35,643 nucleotides of DNA from Caballeronia glathei (GCF_000698595.1 NZ_JFHC01000075.1:1-35643); one strand, 5' to 3'. Shown: positions 23,238-33,007, counted from the stretch's first letter. A program made the numbers and translations. The notes: generated by a model from the letters alone, not told the origin.

Positions 23238-24602
23238 TTGGCTCAGGTTGTTGCGCTCGTCGGTGCATTGTTGCTCGTCGCGCTGAACGGGTTTTTCGTG
23301 GCGGCCGAGTTCGGGCTCGTCAAACTGCGCGCGACGCGCGTCCAGGCGATCGCGCGGACCAACGGGCTTCCCGGGCGCGTGCTCGCGAAGGTTCACGGAC
23401 AGCTCGACGCCTATCTTTCGGCGTGCCAGCTGGGCATCACGCTCGCGTCGCTCGGATTGGGGTGGATCGGCGAGCCGGCCTTCGCCACGCTGCTGCATCC
23501 GCTCTTTGCGCTCGCCGGCATCGAGTCCGAGCAGGTCATCCATTCGATCTCGCTCTTTTTCGCCTTTTCAGTCATTTCGTTCCTGCATATCGTCGTCGGA
23601 GAACTGGCGCCGAAATCCTGGGCGATCCGCCGCTCCGAGCAGGTGGGCCTGTGGCTCGCCATGCCGCTCTACGGCTTCTACTGGCTGATGTACCCGTTCA
23701 TCTGGGTGCTGAACACGAGCGCGAACTGGGTGCTGCGCCTTTTCGGCCTGTCGGACGAACACGGCCATGACGCGCTCTATTCCACCGACGAACTGAAGCT
23801 CATCCTGCGCGGCCGGCGTCTTGGCGGCGCGTCGGCGTATAACGCGGACGAGTGGAACACCATCGCGCATTCGCTCGACTTCAGCCGCATGACGGTGTCC
23901 GACCTGATGCGGCCCGCGCACGAGATGGTCGGGCTGCGCAACGACGTGCCGATGCGCGACAACCTCGTCGTGATCGCGCGTCACCGTTTCAGCCGCTACC
24001 CGCTCTTCGCCGACGGCTCGGGCGAACGCGTGCTCGGCATGATCCACCTGAAGGACCTGCTGCTCGCGCGCGACGGCGTGGGCCGCGGCATCACGCTCGG
24101 CATCGCGAAGACCGAGCCGGGCAAGACCGACAAGCTGGACAAGTACGTGCGTCCGGTGCAGTACGTGTCGCCGAAGCTCTCCGCGCTCGAACTGTTCCGG
24201 CGCTTTCGCAAGGGTGCGCCGCATTTCGCGCTGGTCGGCAGCAAGGGCGCGAAGCCGATCGGCTTTCTCACGCTCGACAACCTGCTCGCCGCGCTCGTCG
24301 GGCAGATTCACGACGAGTTCCGCCAGGGCGACGCCGACTGGTCGCGCATGGACGACGGCACGCTGATGGGCAAGGGCAGCCTGCCGGTGGTGTCGCTCGA
24401 GCGCGCGCTCGGCATCGATATCGACGAAGGGCGGGCCGAATCGGTCGGCGGCCTCGTGATCAACGCGCTCGGCGACTTGCCGAACGAAGGTCAGCGCGTG
24501 GAGTTCGACGGATTCGATATCGTCGTGAAGAAGATGAACGGGCCGCGCATCGTGCTGGTGCGCGTCTATCCGCGCGAGGAGGCGGTGGAGGCAGCCGATT
24601 AG
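23238..24602 (+). CDS. CNNM/HlyC-CorC family membrane protein with CBS domains
   Basis: A 454-residue protein. Residues 1-180 are a DUF21/CNNM transmembrane domain (VVALVGALLLVALNGFFVAAEFGLVKLRATR, then about three more hydrophobic segments). About 195-330 contain a CBS pair (MTVSDLMRPAHEMVGL...RYPLFADGSGERVLGMIHLKDLL), and about 350-445 a CorC_HlyC domain (GTLMGKGSLPVVSLERALGIDIDEGRAESVGGLVINALGDLP). Members are linked to Mg/Co efflux or cation homeostasis; the old 'hemolysin' label is misleading. The start is TTG with GAAAGAGAG upstream; no ATG fits. It is convergent with the DnaJ-domain gene. Confidence 0.9.
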   Translation: MAQVVALVGALLLVALNGFFVAAEFGLVKLRATRVQAIARTNGLPGRVLAKVHGQLDAYLSACQLGITLASLGLGWIGEPAFATLLHPLFALAGIESEQVIHSISLFFAFSVISFLHIVVGELAPKSWAIRRSEQVGLWLAMPLYGFYWLMYPFIWVLNTSANWVLRLFGLSDEHGHDALYSTDELKLILRGRRLGGASAYNADEWNTIAHSLDFSRMTVSDLMRPAHEMVGLRNDVPMRDNLVVIARHRFSRYPLFADGSGERVLGMIHLKDLLLARDGVGRGITLGIAKTEPGKTDKLDKYVRPVQYVSPKLSALELFRRFRKGAPHFALVGSKGAKPIGFLTLDNLLAALVGQIHDEFRQGDADWSRMDDGTLMGKGSLPVVSLERALGIDIDEGRAESVGGLVINALGDLPNEGQRVEFDGFDIVVKKMNGPRIVLVRVYPREEAVEAAD

Positions 24603-24617
24603 CGAGGCGGCGCGTTT

Positions 24618-25751
24618 TCAGTACGGCATTTCGTCGAACGGACCCGCCTCGGCCGGGTATCGCGCGCGCTTGAGCCACGCCTTCAGCGTCTTGATGCTGT
24701 CGAACATGTGCAACAGGTCGCGTTCGATTACCTGAATGTTGTGCCTGAGCGTGGCGATATCGTCTTTCATCAGGCGCATGGCGCTTTTCGGAGTCAGGGC
24801 GGTGAACGGCGGCAGCCCGAACGATTCGACGAAACCCGTTTCCACGTGCCTGATTTCCGCATCCAGTTCGGCTAGCTGCTCCTTCAGAATCGCGTTGTAG
24901 TGCTTCAGCCGGTCTTCGCCGATGTTGTTGAGCGCATCCTGGTCGATGTGCTCCAGTTCCAGCTGAAGCTCCAGCAATTGCAGCAGATTGTTCCGCTCGT
25001 AGGCGTGGTTGACCCGCTGCATCAGCGCGGTCTTGCGGGCGCGCTCCTCCGGATCGGATTCGCGATCGGGATGCAGCGCGCTCGCGAGCTTGCGATACAC
25101 CTCCCGCACCGACAGGCTGAGCTGCGCCTGCTCGGCCTCCCGCGCCTGCTCCCGCTTCGCCTGCGCGGCCGATCGCCGGGCGGTTTGCCTGCGGTGGGCC
25201 TTCTGTGCCTGACGCACCTCGTCTTCCGCTTGCTGCTGCGCCTCGAGGATGGACGATATGCGCTCAGCGACGTCTTCGGGAGAGTTCAGGTCCACGTCGT
25301 CGCCCAGTTCCACGCCGAATATGTCCTCGACCATCGCTTTCGCGTCTTCCAGCCGGGCGGCCGTCTCGGCGTCGAAGTCGCTGCCGCTGTGGCGCTGGTA
25401 GATCGCCTTGAGTTGCGCGTCATCGCGAACGGAGAGGAGGTCGCTGGCCGTCTCGACGATCAGTTGCGCGATCAGCCGCCGCTCCGCACCCGTGAGTCCC
25501 TTCTGGTCGCAGGCCAGATCGAGCTGCTGCACCATGCGCATCCGATGCTCGTCGAACGTCTGCTGCAAGGGCCTGAGGTCGGCGGCATATTTCTGGTGGA
25601 TCGCGGGAATGGCGTCTTCCCAGGCTTGCAGCAGCGCGCGTTTTTTATCGATTCGCGCGATCAGGCTGTTGAAAGCCTTCTGCATCTTCGACAACGGGGA
25701 TGCGCCGTGATCAGGCGCAATGCTGACGATCTTTTGTGATGGTTTGTGCAT
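24618..25751 (-). CDS. DnaJ-domain (J-domain) coiled-coil protein
   Basis: A 377-residue soluble protein. A J-domain sits in the middle (about 213-262: SVREVYRKLASALHPDRESDPEERARKTALMQRVNHAYE) with the Hsp70-stimulating HPD at 227-229. The region before it (about 165-210) is a Gln/Ala/Arg/Glu-rich coiled coil, and the C-terminal third is helical. It lacks the Gly/Phe and zinc-finger parts of DnaJ, so it is a class III J-protein that would direct DnaK to an unknown client. No strong Shine-Dalgarno precedes the ATG; Met23 is an alternative. The gene stands alone on the - strand between the CNNM/CBS gene and the trehalose operon. Confidence 0.85.
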   Translation of the reverse strand: MHKPSQKIVSIAPDHGASPLSKMQKAFNSLIARIDKKRALLQAWEDAIPAIHQKYAADLRPLQQTFDEHRMRMVQQLDLACDQKGLTGAERRLIAQLIVETASDLLSVRDDAQLKAIYQRHSGSDFDAETAARLEDAKAMVEDIFGVELGDDVDLNSPEDVAERISSILEAQQQAEDEVRQAQKAHRRQTARRSAAQAKREQAREAEQAQLSLSVREVYRKLASALHPDRESDPEERARKTALMQRVNHAYERNNLLQLLELQLELEHIDQDALNNIGEDRLKHYNAILKEQLAELDAEIRHVETGFVESFGLPPFTALTPKSAMRLMKDDIATLRHNIQVIERDLLHMFDSIKTLKAWLKRARYPAEAGPFDEMPY

Positions 25752-25852
25752 GACGGCGGGGCGAGCGGGTACGAAGGAGAGCGTCGGCCGATTTTAGCCC
25801 GCGCGCGTCCGGCCTTCGAGTGCGACCGTTCGGCAGCGCGCGAAGGCAATAG

Positions 25853-25900
25853 GGAGCTTCAAGGCGCTCCCCGGACCGGCGAGGAGCGCCTTGAAGCTCC
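25853..25900. repeat. Perfect 18-bp inverted repeat (hairpin) downstream of treY
   Basis: GGAGCTTCAAGGCGCTCC (25853-25870) and its exact reverse complement (25883-25900) are separated by 12 bases. It lies 44 bases past the treY stop, in the 192-base gap before the DnaJ-domain gene, both read leftwards. No T-run flanks it on either strand. It could end or stabilise the treY transcript, or bind a protein. Confidence 0.85.
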
Positions 25901-25943
25901 GACGCCCTGAAGCAGGGTGCAAAAACGGCGCAAATGAAACCGC

Positions 25944-28856
25944 TCAAGGCCTGGGCACGCCTTCTTCCACGAGCAGCGCCACCGGCATGGCGGCGAGCGC
26001 ATCCCGCACGAACAGACGCTCGCCGTCCGCCTTCGGTGCCCCGGGGCTCAGCCAGTCGAAGAGGGCGCGCGAATCCAGCGCCTGCGGCAGCAGCACGGCG
26101 GTATCGCCCCATCGGTCGGCATCGACGAGCGGCAGGTCGCCGCCGCCGGAAAGTAGCGGCTCGGCGAGCCGCGTTGCAATGACGATGGCATAGGCGCTGC
26201 CCGCATGGCGCGCGTAGGCAATCACGCGATCCGCGTGTGCTCCCTCCACTGTCAGCGGCACGTACGCGCCCTGCGCGAACAGCGACGCCGCGTGCTGGCG
26301 CAGCGCGAGCGCGCGCCGCACCAGCGCGAGCTTCACGCGGCCGTCGCGCCAGTTCGGCATCTGCGCGGACGGCGGTCCCTGTTCGTCGCATTGCGCGAGC
26401 CACGCGCGCCGCTCCTCGAAATCGACGGGCCGCCGGTTGTCGGGATCGACCAGGCTGAAATCCCACAGCTCCGTGCCTTGGTAAAGATCCGGCACGCCCG
26501 GCGACGTGAGGCGCAAGAGCGTCTGCTGGAAACTGTTGATCGCGCCGTTGCGCGCGATGCGCGCAACGAACTCCGGCAGCTCGCGCAGAAAGCCGTCGCG
26601 TCTTTGCGGCGCGACGATGTCGAACAGAAACTCGCGGCAGGCGTTCTCGTACGCCTCGTCGGGTGCGAACCAGCTCGTGCGCAGCTTCGCCTCGCGCAGC
26701 GCTTTCAATTGCCATTGCGCGACGCGCCCGGCCAGTTCGCGCACGCCGGACTCGTCGTCGGGGGAGAGCGTCGGCGGCCAGCAGCCGACGAGCGTCTGAT
26801 ACAGCATCGCCTCCTCGCCGGGACCGGGTGCCCAGTTGGTGTCGCCGTCGCCTGCCGGGCGCCGCAGCGGCGCGTTCAGCGTGGACCACTGGCGCAGCGT
26901 GGCCGCCCATTCGTCGGGAATCTCGCTCAGCGCCGCGATGCGGGCGCGCACGTCCTCGCCGCGCTTGTGATCGTGCGTCGCCGTGGCGAGCAGCGCGTGC
27001 GGATACACCTTCGAGCGCTCCAGGTTGCCGCGGTGAAACGCTTCGACCGACAACGCGAATTCGCCCGGATCGGCGCCCACTTCGTTGCGCGAAAGCAGCC
27101 GCCCGTACCGGTAGCACGCCGTGTCTTCGACGGCCTTCGCCGCCACCGGCGAGGTCAGCTGCGAAAAGAGCGTCTGCGCGGTGCGCCGCTGCGAACCGCT
27201 CGACCCCGGCACGTTCGCCTGCTGCGCGGCGGCCTGATTGCGCTCACGTTCACGGTCACGCTCACGTTCGCGCCCTCGTTCGGCCGCGCGTTCCCGGGGG
27301 CGTTCGGCGGCGGGCGGCGCTTCGTCGGCGAGCTTGCCGCCCAGCCATTGCGCGACCTGATCGAGCACCACTTGATCGGCGCGCGACAGCACGGCACGCG
27401 CCGCCTCGAGCGCCTTCGAGAAATAGCCCTCGTCTTCCGGGCTGCGCACTGCGTTCACCGGATAGATGCGGTACACCGGAAACTGCACGACGAGCTCCGC
27501 CACCGCGCGGCGCAGCGACGCGTAGGTGAAATCGCGCGTGGCCGGGGTATCGCGTGCGATGCGATGGAGCGCCCGTGACACCCGGTCCAGTTCCGCCGAC
27601 AGGTTTTCCGCCAGAATCTTGCGCCGCGCGACGAGCGCTTCTTCCGCGAAGTGCGCGCTGCGCCCGGACAGCTCGGCCCACACCTGCGCGAGCGGCTCGG
27701 CGCCGCGCGGGTCGTGCAGCAGGGCGCCGACATCGTTCATGAAGTCGTAGCCGGTCGTGCCGTCCACCTGCCAGTCGCTCCTGAGCGGCTCGCCGCGCGC
27801 CAGGATCTTTTCGACGACGAAATACGTGCGCCCGTCCTGCAGCGCCGCCGGGCGCTTAGGCGCGAGTTCTTCGAGCCGCTGGCGCAGGCGCTGGCAATAT
27901 TCGCGGGGCTCGGCGAGGCCGTCGACGTGATCGATGCGCACGCCGTCGATGAGCCCTTCGGTGAAGAGCCGGAAGATCAGCGCATGCGACGCCTCGAATA
28001 CCTCCGGCCGCTCGACGCGCACGCCGCCGAGCGTGCTGACGTCGAAAAAGCGCCGCCAGTTGACTTCGTCGGCGGCGGTGCGCCACCACGCGAGCCGGAA
28101 ATGCTGGCGCTCGAGCAGGCGATGCAGGCGCTCGCGGCCTTGCGGCGAATCGGCGGCGTGCGCGGCGAGGATGGCGTCGATGGCGGCCTTCCCGCCTTCA
28201 GTCGCGGCGATCGTCGCGAGCGCGGCGCGCGCCTCGTCGGCGCGCGGCTGGTCGGCGGGCTGGGTCGAGAGGCCGTTGAAGCGCTGCGCGAGTTCGGGCG
28301 CCTCCTGAAGAACCGACGGATAGTCGACCGGGCACACCGGAAACGTGTGCGCGTAGTACTCGATCACGAACCGCCCTTCGTCCGCGCGGAACGCGAGCCG
28401 GATATTGCCGCCCTGCAGTTCGTCGCCGTACGCGGCGCCGAGGAACGGCGCGAGCACCTTGCCGCGCAGCGCAGGATCGGGCGAATGCCAGTCCACGTCG
28501 AAAAAGCGCGCGTGCGCGGCGTGACGGCCCCATTCGAGAATATCGAGCCACCACGCGTTTTCCGACCCGCCCACGCCCATGTGATTCGGCACCACGTCGA
28601 CGATCAGCCCCATCTCTCGCGCGCGCAGTTTCTCCACGAAGCGCCTGAGCCCCTCCTCGCCGCCGAGTTCCGGGTTCACGCGCGTGTAGTCGACGGTGTC
28701 GTAGCCGTGCGCGGAGCCGCTCGTCGCCGTGGTGATCGGCGACGCATAGGCGTGGCTGATTCCGAGCGCCGCGAAGTAGTCGACCTGGGCGGCGGCGTCG
28801 TCGAAGGTGAAGCCCTTGTGGAGCTGCAGCCTGAGCGTGGAGCGCGGTGCGGTCAT
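25944..28856 (-). CDS. treY: Malto-oligosyltrehalose synthase
   Basis: GH13 enzyme that turns the reducing-end alpha-1,4 bond of maltodextrins into the alpha,alpha-1,1 bond of trehalose. The 970 residues are long for the family (often 700-930). Start MTAPRSTLRLQLHKGFTFDDA is typical, and the catalytic set is visible: Asp309 in GVRIDHVDGL, Glu349 in YFVVEKILARGE and Asp629 in ATATHDHKRGEDVRAR. Residues about 513-556 form a low-complexity insertion of alternating Arg and Glu. The ATG overlaps the malQ stop by the 4-base ATGA, so it is translationally coupled. The frame is open further upstream inside malQ, but homology fixes this start. Confidence 0.95.
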   Translation of the reverse strand: MTAPRSTLRLQLHKGFTFDDAAAQVDYFAALGISHAYASPITTATSGSAHGYDTVDYTRVNPELGGEEGLRRFVEKLRAREMGLIVDVVPNHMGVGGSENAWWLDILEWGRHAAHARFFDVDWHSPDPALRGKVLAPFLGAAYGDELQGGNIRLAFRADEGRFVIEYYAHTFPVCPVDYPSVLQEAPELAQRFNGLSTQPADQPRADEARAALATIAATEGGKAAIDAILAAHAADSPQGRERLHRLLERQHFRLAWWRTAADEVNWRRFFDVSTLGGVRVERPEVFEASHALIFRLFTEGLIDGVRIDHVDGLAEPREYCQRLRQRLEELAPKRPAALQDGRTYFVVEKILARGEPLRSDWQVDGTTGYDFMNDVGALLHDPRGAEPLAQVWAELSGRSAHFAEEALVARRKILAENLSAELDRVSRALHRIARDTPATRDFTYASLRRAVAELVVQFPVYRIYPVNAVRSPEDEGYFSKALEAARAVLSRADQVVLDQVAQWLGGKLADEAPPAAERPRERAAERGRERERDRERERNQAAAQQANVPGSSGSQRRTAQTLFSQLTSPVAAKAVEDTACYRYGRLLSRNEVGADPGEFALSVEAFHRGNLERSKVYPHALLATATHDHKRGEDVRARIAALSEIPDEWAATLRQWSTLNAPLRRPAGDGDTNWAPGPGEEAMLYQTLVGCWPPTLSPDDESGVRELAGRVAQWQLKALREAKLRTSWFAPDEAYENACREFLFDIVAPQRRDGFLRELPEFVARIARNGAINSFQQTLLRLTSPGVPDLYQGTELWDFSLVDPDNRRPVDFEERRAWLAQCDEQGPPSAQMPNWRDGRVKLALVRRALALRQHAASLFAQGAYVPLTVEGAHADRVIAYARHAGSAYAIVIATRLAEPLLSGGGDLPLVDADRWGDTAVLLPQALDSRALFDWLSPGAPKADGERLFVRDALAAMPVALLVEEGVPRP

Positions 28857-31054
28857 GTCGATTCGGCCGGTGGGGGGGTGAGGGTGGAGCGGGCCCGCGC
28901 GCTGTCCACGGCAAGGAGCCGGTCCGCGAACGCGTCGTCGAGAAAGAGTTCGTCGACCGGCACGACGAGCCGGCGCCGCCAGTTCGGATGCTCGTCGATG
29001 GAGCCGGGCAGGTTCGGCTGCTCCGTCAGCGCGAGCAGGTCTTCCAGCGGATACGTGACGAGCGGCGCGGGCGTGGCGGCCACGAAGGCGAGCGCTTCGT
29101 CGACAGGCGCGCTTTCCACCGGCGGCGCGCTCACGTCGGGCGGGGCGACGCCCGCATCCTGGAACGCGCGCCACAGATGCTCGCGATCCGCCGCGCGTTC
29201 CTCCATCGCAAGCGCGACGGGGTCGCGGCCGTCCGCGCGCGCGGCCGTCTGCCCGATCTTCGAGCGCCACACGATGTCCTCGCCGCGCCACCAGCCGGTG
29301 ACGGTCGGCAGATCGTGCGTCGTGGTCGTGGCCGTGACGCCGCGGTCCCACGCCTGCGGCGGCTTGAAGCCGTCGCCTTTCTCGGCGCGCTCGAACCACA
29401 GCACGCGTATGCCGAGCAGGCCGTGTTCCGCGAGCCGGCCGGTGAAGCCGGGCGGCACCGTGCCGAGATCCTCGCCGATCACGATCGCGCGGTGCCGCCA
29501 CGATTCGAGCGCGATCAGGCGCAGCAGGTCGTCGAACGGATAGCGCAGGTAGGCGCCGTTCTTCGCGCTTTCGCCGTCGGGCACGAGCCACAGGCGCCGC
29601 AGCCCGAGGATGTGGTCGATGCGGATGCCGCCCGCGCGCGCGAACGCGCAGCGCAGCATGTCGATGAACGCCGCGAAGCCCTGCGTGCGCATCGCGCGCG
29701 GGGAAAACGTCGTGAGGCCCCACGACTGCCCGGCCTGGTTGAAGAGATCGGGCGGCGCGCCGACCGACACGCCCGTCAGCATTTCATCGCGATACGACCA
29801 TGCGTGGCTGCCCGCGCTGTCGCAGCCGACGGCGAGGTCCGCGACGAGTCCGATCGCCATGCCCGCGTCCTGCGCGGCGTGCTGCGCATGCGCGAGGCCC
29901 TTCGCGGCGAGCCATTGCATGAAGAGGTAGAAGTCCACTTCGCGCCGGTTCGCTTCGGCAAAAGCGGCGACCGCGTCGCTGCGCGGGTCGCGCAGGTCGT
30001 CGGGCCAGTTGCGCCAGTGGCCGTCGCCCCCCGACGCCAGTTGCGCGGCCTGCAGCGCCTCGAAGCGCGCGTGGTCTTCCAGCGCGCGCCCGCCGCTTTC
30101 GACGAAGGCGGCGAAGTCCTTCGCGAAGGGCGAATCGTGGTCGCCGAGGAACGTCTCGAACAGCGCGCGCAGCACGGCGAGCCGAGCCTTCATCGCGCGC
30201 GGCCAGTCGATCAGCGACAGGTCCTCCAGCGCGGCGAATTCGTCGGCGACACCGGCCGCCGCGATCGCGGCGCGAGCCGCGCGCGCGCCCAGCACGGCGG
30301 CCGGATCGATATGCGCGATGTTCAGAAAGAGCCGCGACGACGGCGAGTACGGGCTGAACTTCTGCGGCTCGGCGCTGAACATCGCGTGCATCGGGCTGAT
30401 CGCGACCGCGTGGCTGCCGCGCCTGGCGGCCTCCACGGCGAGCGTCGCGAGGGCCGAGAAGTCGCCGATGCCGCCGTCGCCCGCGCGGCGCAGCCCGTAC
30501 ACCTGTGCGGCCACGCCCCAGAGCGGCGGGGCGCTGCCGCTCGCGGCCCCGTCCGTGCCTTCGTGCAGCGCGCGCCAGGCGTCGTCGATCGTGTAGCAGC
30601 GCGGCGGGGCGACGGCGAGCGTCGTGTGGTGGTCGTTGATGACGAGCGTGTGATAGCCCGGCTCCGACACCGGCGAGAGCAGCGCGATCTCGCCCTTGGG
30701 CGACGTGAAGCGGCCGTCGATCACCGCGCCGCTTTCCAGTTCGATGCGGTAGCGCGCGCCCGACTTCGCCGCCGAGACGGGCAGCGCGATCCCGCGGTCC
30801 ACCTCGGCCGTGATGAGCGGCGGGAGCTTGCGGCCGGTGAGCTCGGCGTCGAGGACCGAGAGGCTGTGCTTGAGCTGCGTGGCCGTGCCGCATGGCAGGC
30901 CGAGCCGTTCGAGCAACACGCGCAGCGTGGATTCCGGCACGCGGCGCGTGCTCTTGTGCGCGTCCTGCCATTCGACCTCGAAGCCCGCCCGGGCGGCGAG
31001 CGTTTCGATCGTGCTCATCGGGATGCTGGCTGGTTTGCTGGACGTCGGGCTCAC
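28853..31054 (-). CDS. malQ: 4-alpha-glucanotransferase (amylomaltase)
   Basis: GH77 enzyme that moves glucan segments between maltodextrins, converting short chains to longer ones usable by TreY. Conserved parts are ISPMHAMFSAEPQKFSPYSPSSR, the nucleophile Asp in GGIRIDHILGLRRLW, the acid/base Glu in VIGEDLGTVPPGF, and TTTHDLPTVTGWW. An N-terminal extension of about 160 residues precedes the core, as in E. coli MalQ. The GTG at 31054 overlaps the treZ stop as GTGA and has GGAAA before it, giving 733 residues; the ATG at 31018 (MSTIETLAARAG, 721 residues) is the alternative. It sits between treZ and treY and overlaps treY. Confidence 0.95.
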   Translation of the reverse strand: MSPTSSKPASIPMSTIETLAARAGFEVEWQDAHKSTRRVPESTLRVLLERLGLPCGTATQLKHSLSVLDAELTGRKLPPLITAEVDRGIALPVSAAKSGARYRIELESGAVIDGRFTSPKGEIALLSPVSEPGYHTLVINDHHTTLAVAPPRCYTIDDAWRALHEGTDGAASGSAPPLWGVAAQVYGLRRAGDGGIGDFSALATLAVEAARRGSHAVAISPMHAMFSAEPQKFSPYSPSSRLFLNIAHIDPAAVLGARAARAAIAAAGVADEFAALEDLSLIDWPRAMKARLAVLRALFETFLGDHDSPFAKDFAAFVESGGRALEDHARFEALQAAQLASGGDGHWRNWPDDLRDPRSDAVAAFAEANRREVDFYLFMQWLAAKGLAHAQHAAQDAGMAIGLVADLAVGCDSAGSHAWSYRDEMLTGVSVGAPPDLFNQAGQSWGLTTFSPRAMRTQGFAAFIDMLRCAFARAGGIRIDHILGLRRLWLVPDGESAKNGAYLRYPFDDLLRLIALESWRHRAIVIGEDLGTVPPGFTGRLAEHGLLGIRVLWFERAEKGDGFKPPQAWDRGVTATTTTHDLPTVTGWWRGEDIVWRSKIGQTAARADGRDPVALAMEERAADREHLWRAFQDAGVAPPDVSAPPVESAPVDEALAFVAATPAPLVTYPLEDLLALTEQPNLPGSIDEHPNWRRRLVVPVDELFLDDAFADRLLAVDSARARSTLTPPPAEST

Positions 31055-32961
31055 GAGATTTTCCGTTGGGCCGTGGTGTTTTCGAAGCGCCGGGCATCGT
31101 GTGCGATGGCGTATTCGTTGACGTCGCCCGTCAGCCACGCGACGAACGTGCGTTCGCCCAGCTCGCCGCGCTTCACGCGATCCTGCGCGCGGGCGGGCGT
31201 CTCGAAAATGATCTTGCCGGGCGGCGTCTCCGCCAGCGCGACGGGCGTGTCGCCGAGATTGAGCGCGACGCTCAACGTTTCGCCGTCGCAGAGCTTCCAG
31301 CGCGCGACGAGCGCCTTCGCATCGAGCACGCTCGCGCCGCGCGGCTTCGCGCCCGCCAGGCGCGGCGTGATCAGCTTCGCGCGCACGGCGAGCGCGGAGC
31401 GGTAGAAATGCAGCCATTCGAGGCGGCCGGGGTCGCCTTCGGCCGTGGCCTCGGCTTCAGCCGAAGCCGGCGAGGACATGCGGAACGTGCCTTCGTCGTT
31501 CGGATCGGGAATCTGCGCGCGGCGCTTTTCGTCGCTGAACGCGGAAAACTTTGCAAACTCGCGGCGGCGGCCTTCGCGCACGGCGTCGGCGAGTTCGTCG
31601 TGGTAATCGGTGAAGAACAGGAACGGCTGCTTCGAGCCGTACTGCTCCTCCATGAACAGCAGCGGAATCTGCGGCGACAGCAGCAGGAGCCCGGTCGCGG
31701 CGAACAGCGCCTCGTCCCCGACGAGCGCACGCAGACGCTCGCCCATCGCGCGATTGCCGACCTGATCGTGGTTCTGCAGGAACATGACGAACGACGTCGG
31801 CGGCAGGTGGCCGCTTGGCTCGCCGCGCGGCTTGCCGTCGTGAATCGGTGACGGATCGCCCTGGTACACGAAGCCTGCGGACAGCACGCGGGCGAGTTTC
31901 TCGATCGGCTTCTCGGCGTAGGCGCTGTAGTAGCTCTCGTCCTCGCCGGTGAGGAGCACGTGCAGCGTGTTGTGGGCGTCGTCGTTCCACTGCGCGTTGA
32001 AGTGCGCCCCGAGGAGGCTGGACGTGTTGTGCTCGTTTTCGAGCACGAGATGCACGTGGCGCCCCGTTTCGACCGAGTTGCGCACGCGGTGCGCGAGCTC
32101 GCGCAGCCACTCGTCGTCGTTGATCGCGTGGACGGCGTCGAGCCGCAGGCCGTCGAACCGGTATTCGCGCAGCCAGTAGAGCGCGTTGTCGAAGAAGAAA
32201 TCGCGCACCTGCGGTCGCTCGAAGTCGATCGCGGGGCCCCACGGCGTGTTCACGCCTTCGCGGAAGAACGTCTTCGCGTACTGGCTCAGATAATTGCCGT
32301 CCGGCCCGAAATGGTTGTAGACGACATCGAGAAACACCATCAGGCCGAGGCCGTGCGCGGTGTCGATCAGGTGCTTGAGTTCCTCGGGCCGCCCGTAAGA
32401 CGAATCCGGCGCGTACGGCAGCACGCCGTCGTAGCCCCAGTTGCGCGAGCCGGAGAAATCGTTGAGCGGCATCAGCTCGATCGCGGTCACGCCCAGTTCC
32501 GCCAATTCCGGCAGACGGCGCGTGACGCCCGCATAGCCGCCCATCGCGCCGACGTGCAGCTCGTACAGCACGGTTTCCTCCCACGGCCGGCCGTGCCAGT
32601 TCGTATGGGTCCAGCGGTAGGCGCGCGGATCGACGACCTCGCTCGGGCCGTGCACGTCTTCCGGCTGAAAGCGCGAGGCCGGGTCGGGCACCGCGAGGCC
32701 GTCGTCCAGCCGGTAGCGGTAGCGCGTGCCGGCGCCGCCTTCGGCTTCGGCCTCGAACCAGCCGTCGCTCGTGTACTCCATGTCGGTGAGGGCGGGAGCG
32801 GCACCGTCACGGTAAATCTCGAGTTGCACCTTCCTGCGCGACGGCGCCCAGAAGCGGTAGCGCGTTCTCGGCGTTTCGCGCGCCGCGCCCGTCACGTGCG
32901 CGCCGAACGGAAGGCAGTACGCATAGTGATGCTTGTGCGGATCGATCGGACATTCGGACAT
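31051..32961 (-). CDS. treZ: Malto-oligosyltrehalose trehalohydrolase
   Basis: GH13 enzyme that cuts the alpha-1,4 bond next to the trehalose end made by TreY, releasing free trehalose. It has 636 residues, normal for the family. An N-terminal beta-sandwich (YRFWAPSRRKVQLEIYRDG) leads to the barrel with nucleophile Asp275 in GLRLDAVHAI, acid Glu308 in HLVLENEHN and Asp399 in FLQNHDQVGNRAMGERL. TAGGAAACC precedes the ATG. It follows glgX by 46 bases and its stop overlaps the chosen malQ start. Confidence 0.96.
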   Translation of the reverse strand: MSECPIDPHKHHYAYCLPFGAHVTGAARETPRTRYRFWAPSRRKVQLEIYRDGAAPALTDMEYTSDGWFEAEAEGGAGTRYRYRLDDGLAVPDPASRFQPEDVHGPSEVVDPRAYRWTHTNWHGRPWEETVLYELHVGAMGGYAGVTRRLPELAELGVTAIELMPLNDFSGSRNWGYDGVLPYAPDSSYGRPEELKHLIDTAHGLGLMVFLDVVYNHFGPDGNYLSQYAKTFFREGVNTPWGPAIDFERPQVRDFFFDNALYWLREYRFDGLRLDAVHAINDDEWLRELAHRVRNSVETGRHVHLVLENEHNTSSLLGAHFNAQWNDDAHNTLHVLLTGEDESYYSAYAEKPIEKLARVLSAGFVYQGDPSPIHDGKPRGEPSGHLPPTSFVMFLQNHDQVGNRAMGERLRALVGDEALFAATGLLLLSPQIPLLFMEEQYGSKQPFLFFTDYHDELADAVREGRRREFAKFSAFSDEKRRAQIPDPNDEGTFRMSSPASAEAEATAEGDPGRLEWLHFYRSALAVRAKLITPRLAGAKPRGASVLDAKALVARWKLCDGETLSVALNLGDTPVALAETPPGKIIFETPARAQDRVKRGELGERTFVAWLTGDVNEYAIAHDARRFENTTAQRKIS

Positions 32962-33007
32962 GGTTTCCTACCGTTTCGGTTGCGTTCCAGCGCTGCGCGT
33001 TCGGTTT

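Noticed and set aside
23238..24602. Annotation as a hemolysin
   Set aside because: The DUF21-CBS-CorC_HlyC architecture is that of ion-homeostasis membrane proteins; nothing in the sequence suggests a secreted cytolysin.
27651..31405. Very long + strand open frames opposite treY and malQ (27651-29543, 28847-31405) and + strand frame opposite glgX (32933-35326)
   Set aside because: Arg/Val/His-rich shadow frames with no recognisable domain; the - strand carries complete GH13/GH77 enzymes.
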